Below the pieces are notes generated by a model that saw only the letters and a list, made by a program, of their open reading frames with translations, searched no databases and was not told the origin of the DNA. Source: Gordonia crocea (GTDB taxonomy: Bacteria > Actinomycetota > Actinomycetes > Mycobacteriales > Mycobacteriaceae). Taken from it: a stretch of DNA of 64,000 nucleotides. Each line of letters starts with the position of its first letter. Position 1 is the stretch's first letter. The DNA lies in assembly GCF_009932435.1 (NCBI RefSeq), contig NZ_BJOU01000002.1, positions 62,001 to 126,000 on the forward strand, written 5' to 3'. Positions 1-8,260 of this stretch are shown piece by piece. The translations under genes and the position numbers were made by a program.

Positions 1-2
1 AC

Positions 3-1070
3 GGCAGTCGCGCCCCGGCCCTGGTGGAGACTGTCCGTTGTCGTCGCCGCGCGGTGGGACGGCTGCGCGACCCGGAGCACTGGTTGCTCACCGACGTTGC
101 GCTGCAACAGGCGACCGCCGGGGTCGTCGCCGCCCGACGGGCCGCCGAGATCGCGGCCCGGTTCAGCGGCGCGGTGGTCCACGACGTGACCTGCTCGATC
201 GGCGCGGAGCTGGTCGAGTTGGCCGACAACGGGGGCATCGGCGCGATCATCGGCTCCGACCTCGATCCGGTCCGCCTGGCGATGGCCGCCCACAATGTCA
301 CCGGAGCGACGCTGCTACGGGCCGATGCGCTCACCCCGACGTCGACTGCCGACGTGCTGATCGCCGATCCGGCGCGCCGCAGCAGCTCCGGTACCCGCTC
401 GTTCCGACCCGATGACTTCTCACCGCCGCTGCTCGACGTTCTGACCACTTACGCCGGGCGCCCGCTCGCGGTGAAGACGGCGCCGGGCATCGACTACGGG
501 ACGCTGCGGGCGCGATACGGGTTCGACGGACAGGTCCAGATCACCTCGCTCGACGGCGGGGTGCGCGAGGCCTGCCTGTGGACCGAGCTCGACGACGGGG
601 TGCGCCAGCGCGCGACCGTCCTGCGGGTCGTCGAGGGCGCGCTGCGCGTCGAGGAGGTCACCGACCTCGAGTCCGACGATGTCGGCGTCGGGCCGGCCGG
701 CACGTGGATCGTCGACCCCGACGGCGCGATCGTGCGCGCCGGACTGGTCCGGCACTGGGCCCACCGCCACGGGCTGTGGCAGCTCGACCCGAAGATCGCC
801 TACCTGACCGGTGATGCGGTACCGCCGGGGGAGCGCGGTTTCGCGGTACTCGAGCAGTTGCCGTTGAAGGAGAAGATGCTGCGCAAGGCCCTGGCTTCGC
901 GCGACTGCGGCAGCCTGGAGATCCTGGTGCGCGGCGTCGACGTCGATCCCGATGAACTCCGGAAGCGGTTGCGGCTCAAGGGATCTACGCCGTTGGCGAT
1001 GGTCGTCACCCGGATTGGAACCCGTGCGGTGGCTTTCCTCTGCGAACCCGGCTGGCGACGCCCGGCCTGA
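3..1070 (+). CDS. Class I SAM-dependent methyltransferase with C-terminal THUMP-like domain (5' truncated)
   Basis: The reading frame is open to the left edge, so the N-terminus lies outside the window; the first visible codon is at base 3. A Rossmann SAM-binding stretch is visible near residues 60-100 (DVTCSIGAELVEL, then GSDLD and LRADAL), and IADPARR resembles the catalytic-loop region of this family. The C-terminal part (about 250-345) fits the THUMP-like domain that follows the methyltransferase in mycobacterial Rv3037c-type proteins. The substrate is unknown; RNA is possible by domain analogy. It converges with the next gene, with 12 bp between stops. Family assignment is by recognition and gene order. 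Confidence 0.8.
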   Translation, partial: GSRAPALVETVRCRRRAVGRLRDPEHWLLTDVALQQATAGVVAARRAAEIAARFSGAVVHDVTCSIGAELVELADNGGIGAIIGSDLDPVRLAMAAHNVTGATLLRADALTPTSTADVLIADPARRSSSGTRSFRPDDFSPPLLDVLTTYAGRPLAVKTAPGIDYGTLRARYGFDGQVQITSLDGGVREACLWTELDDGVRQRATVLRVVEGALRVEEVTDLESDDVGVGPAGTWIVDPDGAIVRAGLVRHWAHRHGLWQLDPKIAYLTGDAVPPGERGFAVLEQLPLKEKMLRKALASRDCGSLEILVRGVDVDPDELRKRLRLKGSTPLAMVVTRIGTRAVAFLCEPGWRRPA

Positions 1071-1082
1071 ATCGGACCGGCG

Positions 1083-2414
1083 TCAGCGGCCGATCTCGGA
1101 CTTGGAGTCGAAGAAGTACACCTTGCCGATGTTGGTCGCCACCGCGACCTGTCCCTTCGGCGACACCGCCACGCCGGTGGTGAACCCCTTGGCGTCCGGC
1201 AGCGGCAGGCTGCGCAGCGTCTTGCCATCGGCGGCGGAGACCTCGGTCAGTGCCAACCCGTCGTCGTCGGTGCGCACGACGGTCCAGGCGGTGTTCGCGT
1301 TGGTCAGCGTCGACAGGCTGGTGGTCTTCAGGTCGTCGCGGCGCCAGACCTGCTCGGCGCGGTCGCCGCGGTCGGCGATCATGCGCAGCGGGCCGCCCAA
1401 CGGGCCGGTGGGGATGATGCGGCCGTCGGGTGTCGCGGTCAGCGTCGCGAATCCCGGGTCGCCGTAGTCGAAGGTCCACTTGGTCTTGCCGGTGTCGGCG
1501 TGCAGGGCGACGAGTTGGCCGATGCGGCTGAACGCGTAGACGGTCTTGCCGTCGGCGGACACCGAGGCGGGGCCGACGACGCCGCCGGGGATGTTCGCGT
1601 GCCAGGCCTCGCGGACCTGTCGTTTACCGTCGACCTGGCCGTAGTCGAGGGCCCGGATCTGAGAGGCGATCGCGCCCTGCGGCCAGAAGTTCAGGTAGAT
1701 GCGCTCGGCGTTGATGTCGACGGCGGGGGGTGCGGGGATGCCGCAGCGCGGCCCGCTGGTGACGCAATCGCCGAATCCGTCCATCGCGTTGTCCGGGTTG
1801 GCATCGGCGCGCAGGCGCACCTCGGGGGCGGCGAAGGTGGAGTCCTGCGTGTTGAGCAGGAGGATCTGTCCCTGCGTCGTCGCGACGAGGACTACCGAGG
1901 GGGCGACGAACTTCGCCGACGTCGGGACGCCGATGACGGGCATGCGCCAGCGGATGGCGCCGCCGGCGGTCCAGGCGAGGAAGGTGGTCTCCTCGCCGAC
2001 GTAGGTCTGGTCGAACTGGTCGATGAGCGGCGACTGCACTTCGATGCCCGGGCGCATCCGCTTGCAGTAGTTCACCCGGCCGGCGCGCTGGTCGAGCACC
2101 ATCCAGTTGCAGCCGTTGGCGGTGTTCGCGGTGACGCTGACGTTGGACTGGTTGGAGATCGTCAGCGGGCTGGTGACCGGCCCGCCGGTGGGGCGGGTCC
2201 AGCTCAGGGCGAGGTCGCCCGGGATGTCGGGGTAGGCGAAGTTCGTGTTGCCGGCATTGCCGCCGAAGCTCGACCAGCCGGGGCTGGCGAGCGATTTCAC
2301 GTTGACCTGGCCGTCGGAGCACGAGACGAGCGCGGCGGCGGCCACCGCCGCGGTGACGACGGCGCCTGCCGTGCGGACGGCCCGGACCACGGTTCCGCGG
2401 ACGGCTCGCGACAT
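1083..2414 (-). CDS. PQQ-like beta-propeller lipoprotein (Rv3035-like)
   Basis: This is a 443-aa protein. An N-terminal signal sequence is followed by a lipobox (ALVSC), so it should be a lipid-anchored protein outside the membrane. The mature part has repeated short blades (for example VYAFSRIGQLVALHADTGKTKW and KVYFFDSK) typical of PQQ-like eight-bladed propellers; no catalytic residues can be assigned. The ATG at 2414 is preferred over a TTG one codon upstream because AAGGAG lies 7 nt before it. It is divergent from the acyltransferase gene at 2523, as in the M. tuberculosis Rv3035/Rv3034c pair. The role is unknown; an envelope assembly or scaffold role would be a guess. Confidence 0.85.
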   Translation of the reverse strand: MSRAVRGTVVRAVRTAGAVVTAAVAAAALVSCSDGQVNVKSLASPGWSSFGGNAGNTNFAYPDIPGDLALSWTRPTGGPVTSPLTISNQSNVSVTANTANGCNWMVLDQRAGRVNYCKRMRPGIEVQSPLIDQFDQTYVGEETTFLAWTAGGAIRWRMPVIGVPTSAKFVAPSVVLVATTQGQILLLNTQDSTFAAPEVRLRADANPDNAMDGFGDCVTSGPRCGIPAPPAVDINAERIYLNFWPQGAIASQIRALDYGQVDGKRQVREAWHANIPGGVVGPASVSADGKTVYAFSRIGQLVALHADTGKTKWTFDYGDPGFATLTATPDGRIIPTGPLGGPLRMIADRGDRAEQVWRRDDLKTTSLSTLTNANTAWTVVRTDDDGLALTEVSAADGKTLRSLPLPDAKGFTTGVAVSPKGQVAVATNIGKVYFFDSKSEIGR

Positions 2415-2509
2415 CAAGGGACTCCTTCGCGTGACTGGTCGGTGCTCGACGGTGATCGAGGCAAACCGGCTTGCCCAGTGAGCCTATCGTGTCCGATTTT
2501 CGGCTCTAC

Positions 2510-2515
2510 TAGTGT
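2510..2515 (+). promoter_or_regulatory. Putative -10 element (TAGTGT), leaderless start
   Basis: TAGTGT lies exactly 7 nt before the ATG at 2523 and matches TANNNT. No Shine-Dalgarno is visible, so transcription probably begins at or next to the start codon. This is inferred from spacing only. Confidence 0.45.
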
Positions 2516-2522
2516 TTGTGCC

Positions 2523-3260
2523 ATGACCACGATGTGGAATGCCTCGTATCGGGACCGATGGCGCGCCGGTCGCCGCCGCGACCCCGACCAGGTCCGATTC
2601 CTGACCCTCGCCTCGCTGCGCTGGGTGCTGTCCAATCGGGCCTACACGCCCTGGTACCTGGTGCGCTATCTGCGTCTGGCGCGGTTCCGGCTGGCCAACC
2701 CGCACGTGGTGCTGCGCGGCATGGTCTTCCTCGGTCGCAACGTCGAGATCCACGCGACGCCGGAGTTGGCGCGGATGGAGATCGGCCGTTGGGTGCACAT
2801 CGGCGACGGCAACTCGATCCGCGCGCACGAGGGCAGCCTCCGCATCGGCGACAAGGTCGTGTTCGGGTGCAACAACGTCGTGAACTCCTACCTGGACCTG
2901 GAGATCGGATCGTCGACGCTGGTCGCCGATTGGTGCTACATCTGCGACTTCGACCACAAGATGGACAGTCTCGAATTGCCCATCAAGGACCAGGGGATCG
3001 TCAAGGGGCCGGTCCGGATCGGGCCGGACACCTGGGTTGCGGCCAAGGTGTCGGTGCTGCGCAACACGGTCGTCGGGCGCGGATGCGTCCTGGGTTCGCA
3101 CGCGGTGGTCAAGGGTGAGATCCCGGACTTCTCGATCGCGGTCGGTGCGCCCGCACGCGTGGTGAAGAACCGCAAGGACGAGTGGGAGCGCAATGCCGCG
3201 GCCCGGGCCGAACACGAGCGTGCCTTGGCCGACATCGAGCGGAAGAAAGCCGCCGGCTGA
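2523..3260 (+). CDS. Left-handed beta-helix (hexapeptide) acyltransferase, Rv3034c-like
   Basis: This is a 245-aa protein. Hexapeptide-repeat turns are visible from about residue 65 to 205 (IGRWVHIGDGN, IGDKVVFGCNNVV, IGPDTWVAAKVSVLRNTVVGRGCVLGSHAVV), ending in the VGAPARVVKN closure typical of O-acetyl/acyl transferases of the WbbJ/LpxA superfamily. The C-terminus is a charged helix. The substrate is probably a cell-envelope sugar, by family and by proximity to the polysaccharide operon at 4097-7706. The ATG at 2523 was chosen over much longer upstream extensions because the helix domain is complete from there and a -10 element sits 7 nt upstream. The stop is followed within 4 bp by a repeat array. 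Confidence 0.85.
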   Translation: MTTMWNASYRDRWRAGRRRDPDQVRFLTLASLRWVLSNRAYTPWYLVRYLRLARFRLANPHVVLRGMVFLGRNVEIHATPELARMEIGRWVHIGDGNSIRAHEGSLRIGDKVVFGCNNVVNSYLDLEIGSSTLVADWCYICDFDHKMDSLELPIKDQGIVKGPVRIGPDTWVAAKVSVLRNTVVGRGCVLGSHAVVKGEIPDFSIAVGAPARVVKNRKDEWERNAAARAEHERALADIERKKAAG

Positions 3261-3263
3261 CCC

Positions 3264-3386
3264 GCCGACTGGGCCCTGATTTCCGCCGACTGGGCCCTCA
3301 TCCCCGCCGACTGGGCCCTCATCTCCGCCGACTGGGCCCTCATCTCCGCCGACTGGGCCCTCGATCTCGTCGACTGGGCCCTGAAT
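3264..3386 (+). repeat. Array 1 of 21-bp tandem repeat (6 units)
   Basis: GACTGGGCCCT cores start at 3267, 3288, 3309, 3330, 3351 and 3372, so the period is exactly 21 bp. Spacers are variants of CATCTCCGCC, CGATCTCGTC and GAATCCCTAC. The array begins 3 bp after the stop codon of the upstream gene, in sense orientation. It has no recognisable gene and no family known to me. Confidence 0.95.
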
Positions 3387-3438
3387 CCCTACCACCACAC
3401 CCCACACGGCGTAGAACGGAAGCCGGAGGTGGTCGACG

Positions 3439-3852
3439 ATGTCATTTCACGCGTACATCTTTTTCAGCGGCAACTGCGCTGAGGCTTTCGAGCGCTACCA
3501 CGCTGTGTTCGGCGGCGATTTGAGCCTCATGCGCAACGGGGACGCACCGCCCGACGCCCGCATGCCGGGTGTCGACGACTCGGTCGTGATGCATGCATCA
3601 CTGAAGACGGGCGACGGACTGCTGATGGGGTCGGACGACCCGTCGGGCGACGACGGTCGCAAGGTCGGCTTTACCGTGTCCTATACGGCGCCGACCGTCA
3701 GTGCCGCGAATAGTGCCTTCGATGCGCTGGCCGAGGGTGGCGAGGTGACGATGCCAATGAGTGAGACTTTCTGGGCGAAGGCCTTTGGCATGTGTATCGA
3801 CCGTTTCGGCGTTCCGTGGATGGTCGATGTCGGTGCCGCGCAGGACGACTGA
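3439..3852 (+). CDS. VOC-superfamily protein, PhnB-like
   Basis: This is a 137-aa protein starting YIFFSGNCAEAFERYHAVFGG, the usual opening of PhnB/3-demethylubiquinone-type VOC proteins. It ends with DRFGVPWMVDV, the second metal-fold half. These proteins bind a metal or small ligand, or act as isomerases or resistance proteins; nothing here fixes the activity. The RBS CGGAGG lies about 9 nt before the ATG at 3439. The gene is not part of the conserved mycobacterial order at this point. It is flanked by two inverted arrays of the 21-bp repeat (3264-3386 and 3871-4095), suggesting that it arrived or moved with them. Confidence 0.8.
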   Translation: MSFHAYIFFSGNCAEAFERYHAVFGGDLSLMRNGDAPPDARMPGVDDSVVMHASLKTGDGLLMGSDDPSGDDGRKVGFTVSYTAPTVSAANSAFDALAEGGEVTMPMSETFWAKAFGMCIDRFGVPWMVDVGAAQDD

Positions 3853-3870
3853 GGTGGCACTGACGCAGGC

Positions 3871-4095
3871 AGGGCCCACTCGGCGGGGATGAGGGCCCAC
3901 TCGACGGGGATGAGGGCCCAGTCGACGAGATCGAGGGCCCAGTCGGCGGGGATGAGGGCCCACTCGACGGGGATGAGGGCCCAGTCGACGAGATCGAGGG
4001 CCCACTCGGCGGGGATGAGGGCCCAGTCGACGAGATCGAGGGCCCAGTCGGCGGGGATGAGGGCCCACTCGGCGGGGATGAGGGCCCAGTCGGCG
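3871..4095 (-). repeat. Array 2 of 21-bp tandem repeat (11 units), inverted relative to array 1
   Basis: The reverse-complement core AGGGCCCA(G/C)TCG begins at 3871 and recurs every 21 bp to 4081 (11 units). Spacers alternate between a GGGGATG type and a GAGATCG type, and part of the array (3892-4017) looks like a 63-bp higher-order unit duplicated. On the minus strand the repeat lies immediately 3' of the glycosyltransferase stop codon (4097), so it is in sense orientation for that operon, as array 1 is for its upstream gene. Confidence 0.95.
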
Positions 4096-4096
4096 G

Positions 4097-5362
4097 TTAG
4101 AGGGGCTGGTTGGGGTCCCGCTCGGGAAGCGGCCGCTCGACGATGTTGGGACGCCCGATCGGGTGCCGCACCCGGCGCTTGGCGGCGAGATAGACCCCGG
4201 CGGTCCGCTCGGCGACCGTGCGCCACGAGAACTCTTCGGTCAACCGCGCATAAGCGCGCTGTGCCCGGACCTCGGCGGCGGCCGGATCGTCGAGCGTCGC
4301 GCGCACCGCTGCCGCCAGCGCCGTCACGTCGGCCGGCGGGAAGGTCATCCCGGTGATCGAGTCGGTGACCGCCTCGCCGAGGCCGCCCGCGGTCGACGTC
4401 ACCAGCGGGATCCCGGTGGCGGCCGCCTCCAGCGCGACAATGCCGAAGGGTTCGTAGCGGCTGGGCAACACGATGGCCGAGCACCGGTGCATCAGCTCGA
4501 TCAGCTGGGACCGGTCGACGGCGCCGAGGAAACGGACCGCACCGACCACGCGGTGCTTGCGGGTGAGTTCTTCCAGCCAGTCCTGTTGGGTGCCGGAACC
4601 GGCGATCGTCAGCGTCGTCCCGGGATGGGTCCGCCGGATCCGGGGGAGGGCGGCCAGCAGGTCTTGGACGCCTTTCTCATACTCCAACCGGCCGGCGAAG
4701 AGGAGCTCGGCCGGCCCCTCGGCCACCGCGCGCGGCGAGTGCGGCCACTCCTGGACGGCGATGCCGTTGTGGATCACCTGGATCTCGGCGAGTTCGGGGC
4801 CGAACAGGCGGCTCACCTCGTCGCGCATCGACGTCGAGCAGGTGACCAGGGCATCGGCCTCCCGGGCCAGCCACCACTCGACGGAGTGGACCTGGCGGTT
4901 GGTCTTCGCCGCCACCCAGCCGCTGTGCCGCCCGGCCTCGGTGGCGTGGATGGTCGCGACGAGGGGGACGTCGAAGAACTCGGCCAGCGCAATCGCCGGG
5001 TGGGCGACGAGCCAGTCGTGCGCGTGGACGACGTCAGGGGTCCAGGCCTCGCCGGTCCCGTCGTCGCGCAGCAGCCGCAACCCGGCCCGGATCATGGCGT
5101 GGCCCATGGCCAGCGTCCACGGCATCATGTCGGCGCCGAAATCGAACTCGGGCGGATCCTCCGCGGCAGCGATGACGCGAACGCCCTCGGCGGTGGTCAG
5201 CGTCGTGGGGTGGGTGGTGGCGTCGGATCCGGTGGGGCGGCGCGTCAGCACGACGACGTCATGGCCGATCTTGGCCAACTCGACGGCCAGGTTGTGCACG
5301 TGCCGGCCCAACCCGCCGACGACGACGGGCGGATACTCCCAGGAGACCAGTAGCAGCTTCAT
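4097..5362 (-). CDS. GT4-family glycosyltransferase, Rv3032-like (glucan / methylglucose lipopolysaccharide synthesis)
   Basis: This is a 421-aa GT-B glycosyltransferase. The N-terminal half opens with MKLLLVSWEYPPVVVGGLGRH, the starch/glycogen-synthase-like GGLG loop. The C-terminal half carries FAGRLEYEKG and the EX7E donor-site segment within RYEPFGIVALEAAATGIP. By homology and order it matches Rv3032, which elongates alpha-1,4-glucan chains for methylglucose lipopolysaccharide and glycogen-like glucan. Its ATG overlaps the stop of the upstream GH57 gene by 4 bp (ATGA), so translation is probably coupled. It is the last gene of a three-gene minus-strand operon; the substrate is inferred, not shown. 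Confidence 0.88.
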   Translation of the reverse strand: MKLLLVSWEYPPVVVGGLGRHVHNLAVELAKIGHDVVVLTRRPTGSDATTHPTTLTTAEGVRVIAAAEDPPEFDFGADMMPWTLAMGHAMIRAGLRLLRDDGTGEAWTPDVVHAHDWLVAHPAIALAEFFDVPLVATIHATEAGRHSGWVAAKTNRQVHSVEWWLAREADALVTCSTSMRDEVSRLFGPELAEIQVIHNGIAVQEWPHSPRAVAEGPAELLFAGRLEYEKGVQDLLAALPRIRRTHPGTTLTIAGSGTQQDWLEELTRKHRVVGAVRFLGAVDRSQLIELMHRCSAIVLPSRYEPFGIVALEAAATGIPLVTSTAGGLGEAVTDSITGMTFPPADVTALAAAVRATLDDPAAAEVRAQRAYARLTEEFSWRTVAERTAGVYLAAKRRVRHPIGRPNIVERPLPERDPNQPL

Positions 5363-6912
5363 CGGTCGGCTCCCGTCGTGTACGCATCGGTCCCGGGTAG
5401 GCGGCGGGCGTCCAGGTCGGCGAACAGGTTGTCCGCGGCGAACCACCCCGCGGCCAACGACCGTGCGGCGGATTCGCGTCCCCGTGCGGCCGCGTCGGCG
5501 ATCTCCCGGGTCGCATGCGCGTGCTTGTGGGCCCGATCGGTGGCGTATCCGGCCGCCGTGTCCTTGGAAACCATAAAAGGCCAGTCCGAGGCAACGGTCA
5601 TAAGGGTCTCGCGCAGGATCTGGTCGTTCACCCGGTCGCGGACCGTGGTCGGCTCCCGCCGTTTGTCGACAGTGGCGAGCGCGGTCTCGACGACCTCGGC
5701 GTTGAGGTCCACGAAGTGTTGGACCTGTGGTCCCGCCCAGACCCGCCAGTCCTTGCCGGAACCCCACGAGGAGGGTGGGAGGTCGACGGGTTCGCCGACG
5801 AATCCGCGCTCGAGTGCGGTGGCGAGCGACCCGACGGTCACCCCGGCCTCGGGGAGCCGCCGCAACAGACGGTCGAGCCACACCGGTCCTTCGTGCCACC
5901 AGTGCCCGAACAGTTCGGTGTCGAAGGCGGCGACGACGTGCGCGGGGCGTCCGGTGCGCTCGGTCTCCTCAACCAGGCGCGCGCGGACGGTGTCGATGAA
6001 ATCGTCGACGTGCTTGTCGATCACCGCGTCGACGCGGTCGGGATCGTAGGGCGCCTTGTCGGGACCGGCGACGGTCCGTCCGGTGACGCGGGCCAGTTTG
6101 AGGCCGGAGTCGTGGTCGTAGGTGTGGAAGTCGCGGTAGGCGGCGTGGCCCGGGTAGCCCGACTTCGGCGACCACACGCGGTAACTGACGGTCAGGTCGC
6201 GCCCGAACGCGACGACGCCGGAGTCGCCGACCGGACGTCCGACGGCGGTGTCGCCGTGCAGGGTGGGGCCGTCGACCATGAAGTGCCCGACGCCGGCGGC
6301 GGCGTACTCCGCTTCCATCCCCGGTGCGAATGCGCATTCCGGTGCCCAGATCCCGATCGGGGTGCGGCCCCACCGGCGATGGGCATCGGCGAGTCCCTCG
6401 CGCAACGAGAACTGCCGCATCCGGGCATCGAGCAGGGGAGCGAAGGGGTGGGCGAGGGGGCCGCCGAGGAACTCGACGATCCCCGACGATGCCAGCGTGC
6501 GGATCGCCGGCGACGCCCCGTGACGCCAGTGCTGCTCGAAATCGACCAGAGCCGCCGACGCGTCTCGGAAGTGTGCGCGGCCGGCCTCGGCGCGAACCGG
6601 GTCCCGGTCGGTCGCCAGCTCCATCGCCCGCAGCTGCCAGTTGGCCAGCCATTCGTACATCGACGCACAGCAGTGCGGGTCGTCGAGCTGCGCCGCGAGG
6701 ACCGGGGTGATGCCCAACGACATCACATCGGTGAACCCGTCGTCGGCGAGGCCGCGCAACACCCGGAACACCGGCTGGTAGCTGGCCGCCCACGACTGGT
6801 AGAGCCATTCCTCACCGACCGGCCACCGCCCGTGATGGGCCAGCCACGGCAGGTGCGAGTGCAGGACCAGCGTGAACTGGCCCGGCACCGCCGTGGGGGA
6901 CTGCGAGCTCAT
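5359..6912 (-). CDS. Glycoside hydrolase family 57 1,4-alpha-glucan branching enzyme, Rv3031-like
   Basis: This is a 517-aa protein. The GH57 (beta/alpha)7 barrel starts at FTLVLHSHLPWLAHHGRW. The catalytic nucleophile is probably E192 (IGIWAPECAF) and the acid/base D331 (AAFDTELFGHWW), both in the expected family motifs. The C-terminal DUF1957-like helical part follows (about 400-517). The expected reaction is introduction of alpha-1,6 branches into alpha-1,4-glucan, here in methylglucose lipopolysaccharide biogenesis together with the overlapping methyltransferase and glycosyltransferase. The ATG at 6912 overlaps the methyltransferase stop by 4 bp. Longer upstream starts are not supported because they run through the methyltransferase gene. 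Confidence 0.88.
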   Translation of the reverse strand: MSSQSPTAVPGQFTLVLHSHLPWLAHHGRWPVGEEWLYQSWAASYQPVFRVLRGLADDGFTDVMSLGITPVLAAQLDDPHCCASMYEWLANWQLRAMELATDRDPVRAEAGRAHFRDASAALVDFEQHWRHGASPAIRTLASSGIVEFLGGPLAHPFAPLLDARMRQFSLREGLADAHRRWGRTPIGIWAPECAFAPGMEAEYAAAGVGHFMVDGPTLHGDTAVGRPVGDSGVVAFGRDLTVSYRVWSPKSGYPGHAAYRDFHTYDHDSGLKLARVTGRTVAGPDKAPYDPDRVDAVIDKHVDDFIDTVRARLVEETERTGRPAHVVAAFDTELFGHWWHEGPVWLDRLLRRLPEAGVTVGSLATALERGFVGEPVDLPPSSWGSGKDWRVWAGPQVQHFVDLNAEVVETALATVDKRREPTTVRDRVNDQILRETLMTVASDWPFMVSKDTAAGYATDRAHKHAHATREIADAAARGRESAARSLAAGWFAADNLFADLDARRLPGTDAYTTGADR

Positions 6913-7706
6913 CTGCGCGTCGCGATCGCAAACAGGTCCAGGCTGGCGTCGACGTCTCCGGGGCGGATGTCGAAGTCGGCGGTGGTGACCCCGGCGACGT
7001 CGGCGGCCAGCGTGCTCGGCCACGGTTCGTCGGCGAGGGCGCGCTCGATCTGCGCGGAGATGATGGAGCCGTCCCACTTGGCGTCGAGTTCGAGTAGGCG
7101 CGGACCGTGGTGCACGCCCAGCATCTCGTCGACGGTGAACGCACGGCCCGAACCGTCCGAGTCGACGAGCAGTTCGGTCAGTTCCATCGCGTTGAGCTCG
7201 CGGGTGTGGAACGGGTTGACCGGGGTGTCCGAGTCAGGGGTGAAGGTGATCCGGTTGGGTGTGGACAGCAGGAGCCGCCCGCCCGGCCGCAGGACGCGGT
7301 GGCACTCGGCGATGAAGGCCGGCTGGTCCCACAGGTGCTCGATCACCTGGAAGTTGACCACCACGTCCACCGAGGCGTCGGGCAGCGGGAGGTCGATCAG
7401 GTTGCCCTGGTGCACGGTGAGCTGCGGATAGCGCGCCCGGGTGTGTTCGACCGCCGAGGTGTCGTAGTCGACGCAGACGACGCTGCGCGCGCGACGGGAC
7501 AGCAGGTCGGCGCCGTACCCCTCGCCGGAACCCGCCTCGAGTATGTCGCGGCCGTCGACGAGGCCGGCGATGTACTCGTAGGCGACCTCGTGGCGCCGGA
7601 ACCAGTAGTTCTCCTCCGGGATACCGGGCACGGTGCGCTCACCGGTTAGGGCGAGTGTGCTGGCCGGGTCGCGTCCGTCGGCGTCGGTGCGTGGTGAATC
7701 GCTCAT
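6909..7706 (-). CDS. Class I SAM-dependent methyltransferase, Rv3030-like
   Basis: This is a 265-aa protein. Motif I is DILEAGSGEGYGADLL, motif II contains VVCVDYD, and motif IV/V includes VVNFQVIEHLWDQP and VLRPGGRLLLSTPN, all typical of Methyltransf_11/25 enzymes. Position at the head of the GH57/GT4 operon and homology to Rv3030 suggest methylation of glucose in polymethylated glucan, but the acceptor is not visible in the sequence. The ATG at 7706 (MSDSPRT) is preferred over the longer frame to 7847, whose extra residues look non-coding. Downstream, its TGA forms ATGA with the GH57 start. Confidence 0.82.
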   Translation of the reverse strand: MSDSPRTDADGRDPASTLALTGERTVPGIPEENYWFRRHEVAYEYIAGLVDGRDILEAGSGEGYGADLLSRRARSVVCVDYDTSAVEHTRARYPQLTVHQGNLIDLPLPDASVDVVVNFQVIEHLWDQPAFIAECHRVLRPGGRLLLSTPNRITFTPDSDTPVNPFHTRELNAMELTELLVDSDGSGRAFTVDEMLGVHHGPRLLELDAKWDGSIISAQIERALADEPWPSTLAADVAGVTTADFDIRPGDVDASLDLFAIATRR

Positions 7707-7812
7707 CACCTGATGAGCGTAGTCGCCGGTGCGCGACGGGGTGCTTCCACCGTGGCCGACGGGCGGCGGTATCGGTATGACTGTGGCTTTCCGGCGTCCG
7801 TGTCGTGACGGG

Positions 7813-8163
7813 TCAGTGCGGGCCCGACACGCAGAACTGGTTCCCATCCGGATCGGCCAGGGTCGCCCACTCGAACCCGGGCATCTCGCGCCGCGCGACC
7901 AGCGTGGCGCCGTCGGCGAGCAACCGGGCGACCTGTTTCTCCAGGTCTTCGGAAACCAGGTCGAGGTGGAGGCGGTTCTTTCCCGGTGTCGGATCGTCGA
8001 CCTTTTGGAAGGCCAGCATCGGCGTGCCGTTGCCGGTCGAAACGGTGACGAACCAGCCGTCGTTGGTCTCGACGACGGTGCCGCCGGTCTGTGTGCACCA
8101 CCACTGCGCCAACGGCAGGGGGTCGGTGGTGTCGAAGGTGATCATGCCGATGGAGAGTTTCAT
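7813..8163 (-). CDS. Small VOC/glyoxalase-fold protein
   Basis: This is a 116-aa single-domain VOC protein: it opens MKLSIGMITFDTTDPLPLAQWW and closes EWATLADPDGNQFCV, the usual glyoxalase-like end strand. Candidate metal or ligand residues are His/Glu in LHLDLVSED. The function is unknown. It stands alone between the polysaccharide operon and the lipoprotein cassettes, divergent from the latter with 97 bp between starts. Confidence 0.8.
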   Translation of the reverse strand: MKLSIGMITFDTTDPLPLAQWWCTQTGGTVVETNDGWFVTVSTGNGTPMLAFQKVDDPTPGKNRLHLDLVSEDLEKQVARLLADGATLVARREMPGFEWATLADPDGNQFCVSGPH

Positions 8164-8260
8164 GGCCCGACGATAACCGCGGGGTCGGACATCGGTCGGC
8201 CTTCATTCAGCGGGGCCAGTCGAGTGGACGGCGGGCCGATCGTCGATAACGATCGTGGTC

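Noticed and set aside
1500..3260. 586-residue reading frame extending the Rv3034c-like protein upstream
   Set aside because: The extra N-terminal part is antisense to the PQQ lipoprotein gene and has no homology; the acyltransferase domain is complete from 2523.
3264..4095. CRISPR-like array
   Set aside because: The period is 21 bp with 10-bp spacers that are themselves repeated; there are no unique spacers of 30 bp or more and no cas genes nearby.
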